Of a stretch of DNA of 64,000 nucleotides, positions 40,201 through 51,127 are shown in pieces. A program made the translations under genes and the position numbers. A model generated the notes under the pieces. That model was not told the origin of the DNA, made no database searches, and saw only the letters and a list, made by a program, of their open reading frames with translations. Numbering within the stretch: the first letter of the stretch is position 1; each line of letters begins with the position of its first letter. Origin of the DNA: Poronia punctata (taxonomy: Eukaryota; Ascomycota; Sordariomycetes; Xylariales; Xylariaceae); the NCBI GenBank assembly GCA_022579005.1, contig MU401591.1, positions 1 to 64,000 of the forward strand. Reading direction: 5' to 3'.

Positions 40201-43200
40201 CGTAGTGTTTTTATATAATATTGCTAATAACTTTAAGTTATAAAGCGCTAAGCATTTGTTTATTATTAGCTTTTACCTTACTATAAAAAAATTAATAGGT
40301 TACTTTTACTTTTTGCTATTTTAAACTAAAAACAGTTTTTTTGTTTACTTTAGTAACTAGCTAAGCTTTATTTATTTTACTTAGCAACTTTAGTAACTAT
40401 TGTACATATGTAATATTAGTACTAAGGTTGTTGCTTATTTATATGTTTACAGGGACCTTGAATAAGTTAATTTTTAGGCGTCCTAAGGGCGGTATAATAA
40501 AGCGTGCTATTAATTTTAAGTAGATAAAGTAATAAGAAAAAAGTAAGGAGATAAAGCTGATAAAAAAAGAAAAGTTAATAAAAAAAAACTAATTACACTA
40601 CTCTTTTCTTTTTTTTTTACTTTAAAAAGGCTATAGCAATAGGTCTTAATAAAGCTTGCTTGCTTAATAAATTATAAGGTACAAGATATAATCTTAGTTA
40701 CTTAAACTAGTAGGTTAACTGCTAAAAGTTGTTTGATTTAAAGGGCAAAATAGGTATAAATAACTAGGTAGGAGTTAATTTACTTATACTTATAACTTTT
40801 AGCAATAAAAAAAATTTTTTAGGTTTTTTTTGCTTTGATTTATTATAAGCAAAAAGACTTAAAGAAGATTTTTATCTTGTTTTAAAAAGCTATAGGCAAT
40901 TTGTTTACTTTTAAAAAAAAAGAACTTATAAACTTGCTTTTACTTTTAGTTTTTTTTTGCACTTATACAACCTTTTTTTAAATTTTTTTTTATTTTTTTT
41001 TACTTTTTTATTTTTTATTTTATTATAGCACAGCTTTTATTATATATAATTAATTAGTTGCCCTTATATAAATAAAGCACTTATAGTTTAAAAAGGCTTA
41101 AAAGACAAGACTTAAGGTCTTGCTTGCTATTATATATAGCTAAAATGCTTTATTTTTACTTTTAAAAATCTAGCGTTTAACGTATAAATATATTGACGCG
41201 CTTTTATATTATATAAAGTTATAAGGATTTAAAAGCAAGAATAGTGCTAGCAATACTGAAATTAACTAATTGCTATTAAATAAAGAATGCTTAGAATTTA
41301 TTTCCTAGAAAATGTAGTAAGAAAAAATATTTAGTTTTTAGCTTAGTATATTAGTTAAGTACAATAAATGCGAGTGGCTTTTAAAGAGTAAAATAATAGC
41401 AGGTATTTAATTAATTTTAGGCAATAAACTTAATATTTTGTTTAAAGATACCTTTAGCTAGGTTATAAGCATAAGTTAAAACTTTAAGCCTTAACGCATA
41501 GGTTACTACTTTAAAGAGCTATTAAAAATAAAGTATAAAAAAGGAATTAATATAAAGCTTTTTGTTATAAGAGGACACATTAACAGCAATTATTAAATAC
41601 TTATTATTATTAACCTTTATGCTTTAAAGGCTTATATATTTGATTTTTTAAAAAGGGTTTTTTTTAAGAAATATAAAGAGGCAATACGCTTACTAATAAA
41701 GGCCTAGCTAAGCAATATATATAAAATACCTTAGCAATACTACGTTGTTTTTTTTTATAACTAGTTTAACAACTAGTTGTATAAGTACTTTTGCTTAGTA
41801 ACGCTAATTGTTTTGCAAAGTGCTTTACAAAAAGCAATTAATATATGGTATAGTAGCGCAGCAAGCAAAGATTTATTAATACCTATCTTAGCAGTTTTAT
41901 AAATAGCAACTTAATATAAAGTTCTTGCAAACTAGAAAAAACCTATTTAAAAGCTTTAAATTAGGATAAAGCTTATTAACTACTTACTAAAGGCTTTAAA
42001 GTTTAAGCCTTAGATCTTTGTTTTAAATAACGCGGACTAAGACCCTTTATAATATTTACTTAAGGAAATTTACGTTTTATAACTATACTAAAAAAGCTTT
42101 GTTTTTTTATAAACAAGGCAAACTTTTAATTTTAATATAAAAATGCTATTGCTAAAAAAGCCTAATACTAACAGCTTTTATAGCTTAGCAGACCTTTATA
42201 ACAACAATAGCAATTTATTATAATACTAATATAAGCTACTATAATTAGTTAATATTAATTTTAAAATTAAATAGGGAAAATAGTTATTAGACAATAAAGT
42301 AGCAGTTACTTTAGTATACTTTATAAAAGACTATTACTTTACTGCTTGCTTTAAGCTTTTTATAGTAATAGTAAAACTTATATAAAGAGTATACTTATTA
42401 AAAGTATAGCAGCAAAGCAAGGTTACTTAAAATTGCTAATAAGAGCAAAATGTGTACTAGTAATAGCTTTAATTCTTTATACTAAGGGTTTATAAACAAG
42501 TATATTAGTATAGTTTAGTAGTTAATTATAAAAATTAAGTAGCTTATATTTTTAATAGCTTAATAACGTTAAATAAAAGCGTATAGCAAGTTTTTAAAAT
42601 ACTAACTACGCTATACTAAGACATATTTAATATAATGCTCTTTTTTTAAAAAGTTAAAGTTTTTTTTTTTTTAATTTAGCAAAAAGGTTAAAAATATAGG
42701 ATGCTTAGCATTTTTTATATAGTTTTTTTATTTAAATAGCTAAACTAACTAGCTTTGTTAACTTTAGGTATGCTTAGCAATTACTAGTAATACAATACCT
42801 AAACCCTTTTAAATGCGCTAAAACAAATAGTAAGGATCTATTAAACTAATATAAAAAATAAGCAAAGCTAAAATTAAAACAAGGCCTTTTAAGCTTAAAT
42901 ACTAGGCTTAATAATATTAAAACTAAGTAGACTTTAGTTATAAAGCACCTTTAGGCTTTTATTTAATTAGTAAACTAATATAAAGTTTTTGCTGCTATTA
43001 TTAAAAAAAGCAAAGTTTATAAGCTTTTTATCTAATTTGCTTATAAAGATAACCGCGTTAAAAGAAAAGCTTTTTGTTAATAGCTTGTACAATATTATAT
43101 TACCCTTTCTAGTCCTTAATACAAAAAGGGCACGCTATTATAAGTCTTATTATAAGCTTTAAAGTGCTTAAGTAAAAGTTAAAAAATATAAACTAAAATT

Positions 43201-43646
43201 AACTTTTTAAAACATTATATCTTTATAAGTTAAGCAAGGCCTACTAAAAGTCTTTGCTACATAACTAAGTCTTAGTTAAGCTAATGCTTTTTATTATAAA
43301 GTTAATAAAACTTTTGCTTAGTATATAAGCTAACTTTAATTTATTTATTTTAGTAATTAAAAAAGCTAGGCATAGTACTATATAAATATAAAAGCACTTA
43401 AGGCAGCTATAGCTAAGAAAGATGCTAGACAACCTAATTGTACAACTACTAAAAAGCCTTAACAGTTATGTTAAAAGCAGCATACTAAACTTTTAATAGT
43501 ACTAAATAATTAAGGACAGCTAGTAAGACAATCTAGGCCTTATGTTAATTAAAGGCAGCTATACATATTTTTTTATTTTTATTTTTTACGTTGATTTATT
43601 TAGCTTTAAAGTGCTAAAGACGGCGACTTTTTTAGCTAGAGAAGAT

Positions 43647-43945
43647 TGCAACGTAATTAGCATACATGCTTATTACGCCTTACGTTATAAGGTAGCTACA
43701 GGACTAAAAGGGACTAGCTTGTTTTCTATTTTTGTATATATAGCCATTATTTTGCGTTACTTTTTAGACCTAGATATCTAGCTATCTATTGCACACCTAA
43801 TATACCAAGTTATGCTTTTCAGAATACCTTTATAAAGCCGTAATTAATATAAAGCCCTTGAAACCCAGTTAATGCGTCTACTCTGGCTGGACCTCTTCTG
43901 GTGTGAAGTTGGAGTGATCTTTGGAAATCTTCAATTTTTATCGCA
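43647..43945. repeat. right LTR (299 bases, RIP only in its left part)
   Basis: Starts TGCAACG and ends ATCGCA. The first 150 or so bases carry transitions like the left copy, but the last 100 or so retain many CpA and TpG sites (for example CTCTGGCTGGACC), so they look unmutated. A frame at 43542-43781 that crosses the LTR boundary is accidental and not a gene. Confidence 0.87.
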
Positions 43946-45826
43946 GTATCTATTATATCTAGGTACACACCCTTCCTTCCCTCCTTCCTTCCTTCCTTCT
44001 TGTCTTGCTGCCTAACCTAACCTAACAGTACTTGTAATAAGTTCATATGCATACTAATTTAGTTGTGATTTATTTATTTCCTAGTAGGTACTTACATGTA
44101 ATTAGGTATTATTTCCCTCGGCAGAGCTAATAGAAAAAAGATAATAACGTACGGTTACCTACCTAGGGTCAGGGCTGTTAATTAGTACTACTAATTTGAC
44201 ATTTTAGTACCTTGTAGTAACGTTGTAGTAATAGAAATAACTTAATAACTATAAAAGCTATAAAAATATAAAATATACTATAAAAAAGCTTATTTTTTAA
44301 AGATAATAAAGATATATTTTTTATTATAAAAAAGTGGGTCCTAGCTTAGTAATAGCCTTGTAGTAATAATTTTAGTAATTTAGTATAAAGTTTTTACTAC
44401 AAAAATACTACACAGCTTTTTTAAGCCAATATTAAGCTATAAGTTAAATAATATATACCTTTAAAATCCTTAAAATCTAAGCTTTTCAACAGTATATTTT
44501 ATTTTTTTATAGCATTTATATTGGAAAAGTTATAGTCAATTGAAAAAAAGTGGAAATTACTACATTAGTAATTTTTAACAGCCCTGCCTAGGGTGGACAA
44601 ACGGGTAGGGCAGGATATGATGTAATAATACGTCAAGAGATTCCGTGTTAGCAGATCCCCCCCCCTCTCCCCCTTTTTGCGCCAAATCTATTTACGTGTA
44701 TAATGCTTTTTGCTCAAAGTGGTGAGCAATTTCTTCAATGTCTCTCTATCTCTTGTAAGTCGGTACCTACTCTAACGTGCCTCTATGTCTTCCCCTCCCT
44801 CCTATACCCTCTTATCATGTATAGATAGAAAAAGCCAGCTCCCTCTTTATTTATAAACCTCCGTCAATAAGTATCTATCTACATAATTAATAGTCTGACT
44901 CTTTTTTTTTTTTTTTTTTCCTATTTACGTATCTTATGTACCGGTACTTACCCCGCTATCCCTACATGTACATACTGTACTTACAATGTCTAAAACAAAA
45001 CGGACAGGACAATTTTCACATGTGAAAACGTGCCGCGCCATGCTGATTTTATTTTCCTCAACATTAGGATTCTCGAAAATTTTCCAATGCAGGTTTTAAC
45101 TTTTTTAGCGTTCTTAAAACAGGGGCGCCTTGTTAGATACGTTCGGCTTTTTGCTTGTAGGAAAGACGATAGAAGAATGTAGGTAGGTAGAGTAATAACT
45201 CCAAAATGTTGGTAGGTACTCTAAAGTTTGTAAATACCCCGCCCCCGCCTTGTCACGATTACATGAGGTACAGTCTAGATACGTAGTTTAGATAACAAAA
45301 AAACGAAAAACGTAATCGGTTTTATTTGCCTGTGTATAAGGACAACTGGTATGTCTTATTATAGTTTGACTGCTAAACTGCTCATACCACCTTGCGCCTT
45401 GGGCCATCCAACATAGACGAGGTACTACGCACAAATAGGTAAGTAGGTTAGGCAGGGTTGAACGGAAACCAGGGGTTGTTAGAAAAGGTACCGGTACCTA
45501 ATTGCTGTTAACAATATCCTGTCCAACAGCAAAAACGAAAACAAGCTCAACTTAGAAATGCCAACGATGATTGGTATTTCTTTCCCACCCTTTCTCCAAG
45601 GCTAGTTGTTGACAATCCTATCTCAACCGTACTGTTTACATAGTTGTTCAAACCCCACCCTTGGTCTTTAGGTTAGGTAGTAGAATTTTAACGTCGGTAG
45701 GTTGGTAAACAATCACGGGCCCCTATCCATCAAGGCCGAACCAAATAACAAAGTATCTTGAAATATTTTTTTTCAATTCCTCATTAAAAACTCCATGATG
45801 CAATCCTTCCAAAAATACACAATCGT
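43946..45826. other. intergenic with hAT-type MITE
   Basis: Between the right LTR and the small four-exon gene. Contains CCTT units near 43976-43999, a short CCTAA repeat near 44012-44027, the MITE at 44170-44586 and a long T run near 44904-44919. No gene is recognised. Confidence 0.6.
44170..44586. mobile_element. non-autonomous hAT-type MITE, 417 bases
   Basis: Perfect 8-base target duplication CCTAGGGT at 44162-44169 and 44587-44594. The ends are inverted repeats whose outer 12 bases, CAGGGCTGTTAA, match exactly; further in, both arms contain related ATTACTA and TAGTAAT words. The interior is AT-rich and noncoding. GTAGTAA or its complement TTACTAC recurs near both ends, like the subterminal transposase sites of hAT elements. 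An 8-base duplication with CAGGG ends is typical of the hAT superfamily; a MITE of this type needs a transposase encoded elsewhere. Confidence 0.9.
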
Positions 45827-46388
45827 TTACACATTATTGATCCCTACACAATTCATTTCAAGTTAGTTAAGGTAGTTCCGTAATCGCTCCCTATATTTCC
45901 CCTTCTTTCTTGGTAAAACTCACCAGCCGTGTTCTTAACCTTATCAATACTCCCATCCGTATTGACTCGATCTACTAGTGACCCCGACCCTTGTCCGGGA
46001 GTTTCACCGGCCCCCTCCGGTCCCTTACTGATGGTTCCGCTTCCGGCCTGCCGAATTTCGAGAAAAAATTAGCTCCTCCCCGCCCCACCCCGCAGCTTTA
46101 ATTCCCCCCGGGGTAAGAAAAGCAAAAAAAAGTGTTTCTTACAAGTCTCCTCTCGTCAATATTATCACCAGCAAGTGATACGCCCTGCGTCTTTCCAGCA
46201 GCAGCAGAACTTCCGCCAGTCTACAGACACATGTTAGTCCCCAACCAATCTGAATAAGGACGGTATGGACCTGATTAGTGAAGAAAACTTACCGACTGAG
46301 CAGTCTCAAAGATACCGCTAGAGAATTCCGTGTTGGGCATCGCCTCAGCGGCACCTTTGTTAAACATCTTCTTTGCGGAGTCAGACAT
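45827..46388 (-). CDS. small hydrophilic Gly/Ser-rich protein, four exons, unknown function
   Basis: A gene assembled from short exons: 46388-46293, 46220-46143, 46047-45924 and 45843-45827, giving 104 residues. Introns are 72, 95 and 80 bases. Donors are GTAAGT, GTAAGA and GTGAGT; acceptors are TGTAG, GGCAG and TGTAG; the last intron has a TTAACTAAC branch site. The frame is kept across every junction. The protein starts MSDSAKKMFNKGAAEAMPNT, then is rich in Gly, Ser, Thr and charged residues (AGSGTISKGPEGAGETPGQG). It has no membrane segment or signal peptide, and looks like small disordered stress- or conidiation-type fungal proteins, though I do not recognise the family. If the last intron is retained, the protein instead ends with about 22 other residues at a TGA near 45853. 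The 5' leader contains ATG/ATC-type triplet repeats. Confidence 0.72.
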
Positions 46389-47194
46389 GACGATGATGAT
46401 GATGATGATTTATTTATTTGGGGTTCTTGATATATAAGGTAGATATGGTAGAATTAGATGGCTTGGATGAGTTTCGCAGTATTGTTTCCTGTGTTCCTGG
46501 TCTTGTTTTCGTGTTTTTACAGAACAAGTTAAAGAGTGAACAGAAGCTCATGCTTAAATATCTTATTTCGATGACATATACACGTACCTACTGCGGCATT
46601 CACAGGACGATCGCGTTGTACCTGGCAATACAACCGAGTTGGTTACGTCATGGAAATGCGGACGATTCGGCATTGCCCACCGCGACGTCAGAGCCGCACA
46701 GCTCTTTCCCTATCCAAACTACAGCTCTGCAATTTTTGGATCTCCAACTAATAGGTACTATGAGTACCTACTTACGTATTTTATATGTTATTAATGTATG
46801 TCTTTGATTTACAGTGTTGTCGTGTCGGCGTAGGATTTGGACAGACGCAAATCAATTGCCCCTCATGTGAACTTGCACGGTAATTTTTGTCAATCGGGAC
46901 CATCTAAGAATTGCCTTGGAAGCGTAACCATCTCATCACAACAGTTGGTTTTACAGATACGTGTAGGAGTTCCATGTCTATCCCAGATATTGGCTTACCA
47001 ATCTCCAAGGCGGTTTAGAAGCATGTCCAGTTGAAGTCCATGAACTTCTTATTCATTACTATATACACGTACGATCATATTATACACCAAAACAGTTACA
47101 TAACCATGCCATACTGGAATCTGACGGGTCCGACTGGTGGCATTGCGCGAAGAGCCCTTTGCAAAAACAGGGACTCCGTATTAGACCCTCCTTA
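46389..47194. other. intergenic, promoter side of small gene
   Basis: About 0.8 kb between two minus-strand genes. It begins with a GAT triplet repeat in the presumed leader of the small gene. The plus-strand frame at 46418-46807 has no supporting features. I see no further gene. Confidence 0.5.
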
Positions 47195-48028
47195 TCAGCG
47201 ATCCGATTTCCCTACACCATGCTCGGTATGTCCGATATTGGGTGTCTTCTTCTCCGGGAATTTCGTGAATAATAGATCCCTTAATTTATCAATGGGCGCC
47301 GTCATGAGCCCAACAACGGTCTCGAAGGGAGGCGTATTGGGTGCGCTCGGGTGAGATCGCGTCGGAGTGAACTTCTTGGTCTGATTAAAGTGCTGAGCCA
47401 ACTCTTTGGATTCAGTCAGGCTTAAGTTATTCTCGAGCTGGACTAGATCATGCTCTTCTTCCTCCTTGATGTGGGTCTCGAGGTCTTTGAATAACGCCTT
47501 TAATGTCGGGATGTAAGCCTCATCTTTGGGCTTGAGCTTCTGAAACTCGTACAGCTGGTTCTTGATCTAAATGTCATTGTCACTGTTAGCACTATTCCAT
47601 CTTAATGTCAGAGCTGAACTCTGTCCGTTGGAAAGACATACACCTTGATGCTCTGCCCTGTCCTTGTCAGCAATGCTCTTCCCGCTATCCTTTATGTCCC
47701 TTTCAAAGGCAGGATAGACGACAATCTCCTCGGCTATGGAATGGCGCGCCAGTTCCCAAATAAAGGCGTTTCCGTAGCGCTCCTGCTCGTCCTGGTCTTT
47801 GGAATTGATGATGCGATGGTAGTAGTCCTTGAGCTGTTGGTGGTCCTCTTCAATCGCCTGGCTCACTTTAAATATTTGGCTCGTTTGCAGGTTTTCCACC
47901 TTTTCGTTGGGGAAGCTGGATTCTGCATAGCGTCGTATCGAAACGGGCTTCGGTGCCTGGACCATTGCGCGTTGGAAGACACCGGTGGTGGCCAGCCGGT
48001 GGCTTAGACGAACTGATCGGGAGAGCAT
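47195..48028 (-). CDS. hemerythrin (HHE)-domain protein, probably mitochondrial
   Basis: Two exons, 48028-47642 and 47566-47195, encode 252 residues. The 75-base intron has a GTATGT donor, a GCTAAC branch site and a TTTAG acceptor, and keeps the frame. The first 35 or so residues are rich in Arg, Ser and Ala without acids (MLSRSVRLSHRLATTG), a typical mitochondrial presequence. The four-helix hemerythrin cation-binding pattern follows: H63 (EEDHQQL), H96 with E100 (RHSIAEE), H127 (AEHQG) and H161 with a nearby Glu (THIKEEEEHD). The family binds a di-iron centre and serves oxygen, nitric oxide or iron handling; which applies here is unknown. The C-terminus after about 185 is Pro/Thr-rich and probably flexible. 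It lies between two other minus-strand genes with separate promoters. Confidence 0.9.
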
Positions 48029-48956
48029 TGTAATCCTTTGGCGCCGAGAGATATGTTGGTATACTATTAACTATTAAGTCCAACTTTTGAAGACAGGTTG
48101 TATCGCTTTTTTCTTTCTTTCAATTTTCTATCGTCGTTTTGTCTAATTTGTAAACAAGTCGAACAATCCCGACTAGGTCTCGAATCAAAGCTCTCGTATT
48201 ACTTATACCGGAACGTACGTCAAACTTCGAAAAGACAACGGTAATATGTATGACGATGATCGACGTCACCTGCATACCCGTACATAAAACCAAACTGCTC
48301 TTCCCTTCATTGGTTGCCCCTCCCCCTCCTAAAACACCTCGGATTTCCTATTATGTGTATATTGTAGGCCCTGTAGACTCTAACCTCTCTGGGTTACGGG
48401 TCGGGTCAGGTACATACACGCTATAAACCGTTGAGATGACATGTAACGAGTTGATGACCCTGTTGTCGTGCAAAAACGTTGATTATATGTCGGTAATCAC
48501 GAACTAAGTATAGAGAGTAGAGTTCCTAGGTAGTAATATATTTAGTATAGTACGGATAACGCCATATTTGTTGAACATGAAGACGTTAGTAAAGATTACA
48601 AGTACATTACCAGGCTGCCAGGGACCACAAGTTGGTAGTGTTGACGTCATATTTGGGTATCTCCATATCAGTGCACCACCGCGTACCTACACTACACAGC
48701 TTTGTACAAAGTGACAGTCGGGACGTAACCTTATCTACAAAAATTTCAATTCTATCTAACAAACAACACTCTTGGGGGTCTAGATGCCCGTGAGAAAATC
48801 CAATCAACGTAGGTAACTGAAGTAGAGTAAGCAAGAAGGTACCAGTGAAGGTACCCGCGTTTCCACTCATATCAGACTACAATTGTAGTATCTACCCAAC
48901 TAATCCAACGAAGGCATATACGTGTACACATACGCGTCCTAAGGATTCTGTGGAAA
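48029..48956. other. intergenic
   Basis: About 0.9 kb holding the presumed promoter of the hemerythrin-domain gene and the 3' region of the methyltransferase gene. A minus-strand frame at 48607-48870 lacks domain or splice support and is more likely 3' untranslated sequence. Confidence 0.5.
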
Positions 48957-49730
48957 TCAGAGCTTCTTCGTAGCTTGTACAACCACCAAAGCAGGCTCCT
49001 CGATAAAAGGTTGGAAAAGATCGGGATTCTCCTTGACAACATCCGTATCTTCAACCGGCAGGTTATGCACGTCAACCAAGCCGTGCTTCTCATATAAGGC
49101 CGTGGAGCCAGAGTACATCACCTCCATAGAGGCACCATCAAGGACGACGGGAGATGAGCTAAAGTAAACTCGATATTTTATCCCGCCAGGAATCTCTTCG
49201 ATATCCTTGGCTACAAAACCGTAATCGTTCTTCGACTGATACGATGCTCCTATATTAGCGTTTCGGACGCCGAGAAAGAGTCCGCCGGGCTTTAAGTACG
49301 TCGCGATGTTGCGCCACATGCCTTCGAGCGTCTCTATGTTGTCGACGTGATCGAAGACCCAGTTGGCCATGACCACGTCGTACTGTGGCCGTAGCGAGAG
49401 GTGCGTAAGCGGTTGCGAGATGTCCGCTTCAAACCATCGGACCGCGTGTCGGTCAAGCTCTGCTTCTATTACTTGGCCCTGGCTCATCATCTCCGCGGAA
49501 AGGTCGACGACGTCCACAGCCGCGGCGCCAGCGTCGAGAGCCATCCGAGCCTTCAGGCCTGTGCCGCCGCCTAGGTCGAGAACCACGCCTTCCTTTACTG
49601 TGGGGTGTTTGAAGGCCGCGGCGAAGAGCTCGTTCTCTAGTCGAAGCAATAGATTCGTAGGTTGGTACATCTTCTCATATTCTGGCGCATTCTCCCCATA
49701 TAACTTTTTCACTTCCTGGTTAGTTGCCAT
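48957..49730 (-). CDS. class I SAM-dependent methyltransferase
   Basis: Single-exon gene of 257 residues, a normal length for small class I methyltransferases. Motif I is VVLDLGGGTGLKARMALDAG (about 49-68), the glycine-rich S-adenosylmethionine loop. The acidic residue ending the next strand is in VVDLSAEM. Motif II is around DVVMANWVFDHV, and YLKPGGLFLG is the post-motif loop that follows in this fold. There is no signal peptide or membrane segment, so it is probably cytosolic. The last third, which often sets the substrate, is not diagnostic; small-molecule and lipid-like acceptors are both possible. The start at 49730 fits because the preceding bases contain stops and the N-terminus matches the family pattern (LYGENAPEYEKMY). 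No biosynthetic cluster genes adjoin it. Confidence 0.9.
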   Translation of the reverse strand: MATNQEVKKLYGENAPEYEKMYQPTNLLLRLENELFAAAFKHPTVKEGVVLDLGGGTGLKARMALDAGAAAVDVVDLSAEMMSQGQVIEAELDRHAVRWFEADISQPLTHLSLRPQYDVVMANWVFDHVDNIETLEGMWRNIATYLKPGGLFLGVRNANIGASYQSKNDYGFVAKDIEEIPGGIKYRVYFSSSPVVLDGASMEVMYSGSTALYEKHGLVDVHNLPVEDTDVVKENPDLFQPFIEEPALVVVQATKKL

Positions 49731-51104
49731 CGTGCAATGGTGTACTGCGCCCAGTAAATTTGGCAGAGAAAGTGAAAACGACAGTAGGAAAACAATGGCC
49801 TCCCGGAACCTAACACAGAATATATACGCATTTTCGATCCATCAACAACTACGGGTGTAACGCGCAGTCCATGATGACGTCGGCTGAGGGGAAGTTGCAT
49901 CTCCCACGCCATTGACACGACCCTACCATCGCGAAGTATTGCTCCAACAATACTACTCCTGACAATGATTGGCTTGGCGCTATATCACAGTACCAATCGC
50001 CTATAAACCCGGGAGGGGGGAGCAAAGATTCTCATCCCAAACACGGTTTCCAAAACTGGAGTGGTACCGTTGTCGGAAGCCAAAGAAACTTTGACGTGTG
50101 TGGGCGCACCCCCGCCTAAGCTGCGAGGAGCATTGCTTCGCTACGCCGTCTAAAGTCACCAACAGAGTGAAGCGTCAAAAGTGTAGAATGGCCATACCAC
50201 CCAGGATCAGTAAGCATGCTCCGTGCTTTCTACGTTTCTGAATCGTAGCATGATGCTGTACGCAGCCGCTCGACCATACCCGATCATCAGTTTTGCCATA
50301 TGAGCATAGAAGGCTTCAGGTCGCAAACAAGAGAGGTCTCTGAAATTAGACAATGGGTAAGTTGAAGAGTTCGGTGCCATATGCGCCGAGTGTCAAGCCA
50401 GGTAAAGTACTAGGTGGCTTGGGAGCGTGTAAAGGTTGAGGCCCTGCTGCATGTAACTCCTAGGGCGATTCTAAGACATAAATGCAAAGTTTGGCGAGCT
50501 ACCGCGAGCGTGTTGGTCAAGACGACATATTTTGAACAGAAAGCATTACGCAAACCTACTAACTGAACGAAGACATCTGACAATCCTCGGCGCAAAAATG
50601 CCTTCGCCGTCTTGAATTCGGGTCGGAATTATTCAACGTGTCTAGGGCATATAATTGTCGATCGGCTACTCATACACAGACCCCCGGTATTTGGTCCCTG
50701 GCTCGGGTGTGTAGTGTCTTGACACCATCATGGTCACCCCGGGCACGCCACTACTATAGCGGCCGCTTCTCAAGGGGGTGCGTCGGGATGTGGAAAATAA
50801 CATTCGACTCCGATTCATTGTTAATAAACCCGCCTCGGTCTTGGCAGAAAGGCGAGACGCCGGCCGCTGTTGCCAAATGTGTCATTGGGCGGTTCCGAAC
50901 ATCGGAAGGCACAATCTGGAAGTCCCTAACCGGGGTCCTATGACTCCTAGGCATACCATTTACCATTGCGTCGGTGCTATCCGAACGTCTCCGAGTCTCG
51001 TTTAAACAACCCCATCATATCATTTCATCCCTGTGCATCCTGTAAGATCGACCCATCTTACCCACCAGAGATATCTATAGTTCTTTGATCCTCTTCACGG
51101 TTGG

Positions 51105-51127
51105 CCACTGGCCACTGGCCACTGGCC
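51105..51127. repeat. CCACTGG tandem repeat
   Basis: Three back-to-back GCCACTG-type units forming a short, partly palindromic array. No gene context. Confidence 0.7.

Larger units (their letters stand above)
31001..43945. mobile_element. RIP-mutated LTR retroelement, 12.9 kb
   Basis: Bounded by two 299-base direct repeats (31001-31299 and 43647-43945) that begin TG; the better preserved right copy ends CA. Flanking GTAT (30997-31000 and 43946-43949) is a 4-base target duplication. The interior is extremely AT-rich with depleted CpA and TpG and has no frame of 60 codons before the right end, so all proteins are destroyed. A short purine stretch before the right LTR (GAGAAGA, about 43638-43644) may be the polypurine tract, suggesting plus orientation. 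The 12.3-kb interior is longer than the 5 to 7 kb usual for Ty1 or Ty3 types, so a nested insertion is likely. The superfamily cannot be read. Confidence 0.85.

Noticed and set aside
31300..43646. possible reverse transcriptase or transposase remnants in the AT-rich interior
   Set aside because: RIP has removed all readable motifs; naming a superfamily would be guesswork.
43542..43781. 79-codon plus-strand frame
   Set aside because: It spans the internal end of the retroelement and half of its right LTR; Phe/Ile-rich composition reflects AT content.
44012..44027. short CCTAA repeat resembling telomeric sequence
   Set aside because: The unit is CCTAA and not CCCTAA, and there are only about three units; more likely a simple repeat than an interstitial telomere.
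47031..48007. plus-strand frames opposite the hemerythrin-domain gene
   Set aside because: Antisense shadows of a gene with conserved metal-binding residues.
48607..48870. 87-codon minus-strand frame with a hydrophobic N-terminal stretch
   Set aside because: Lies directly downstream of the methyltransferase gene on the same strand, with no clear signal peptide or domain; better read as 3' flank.
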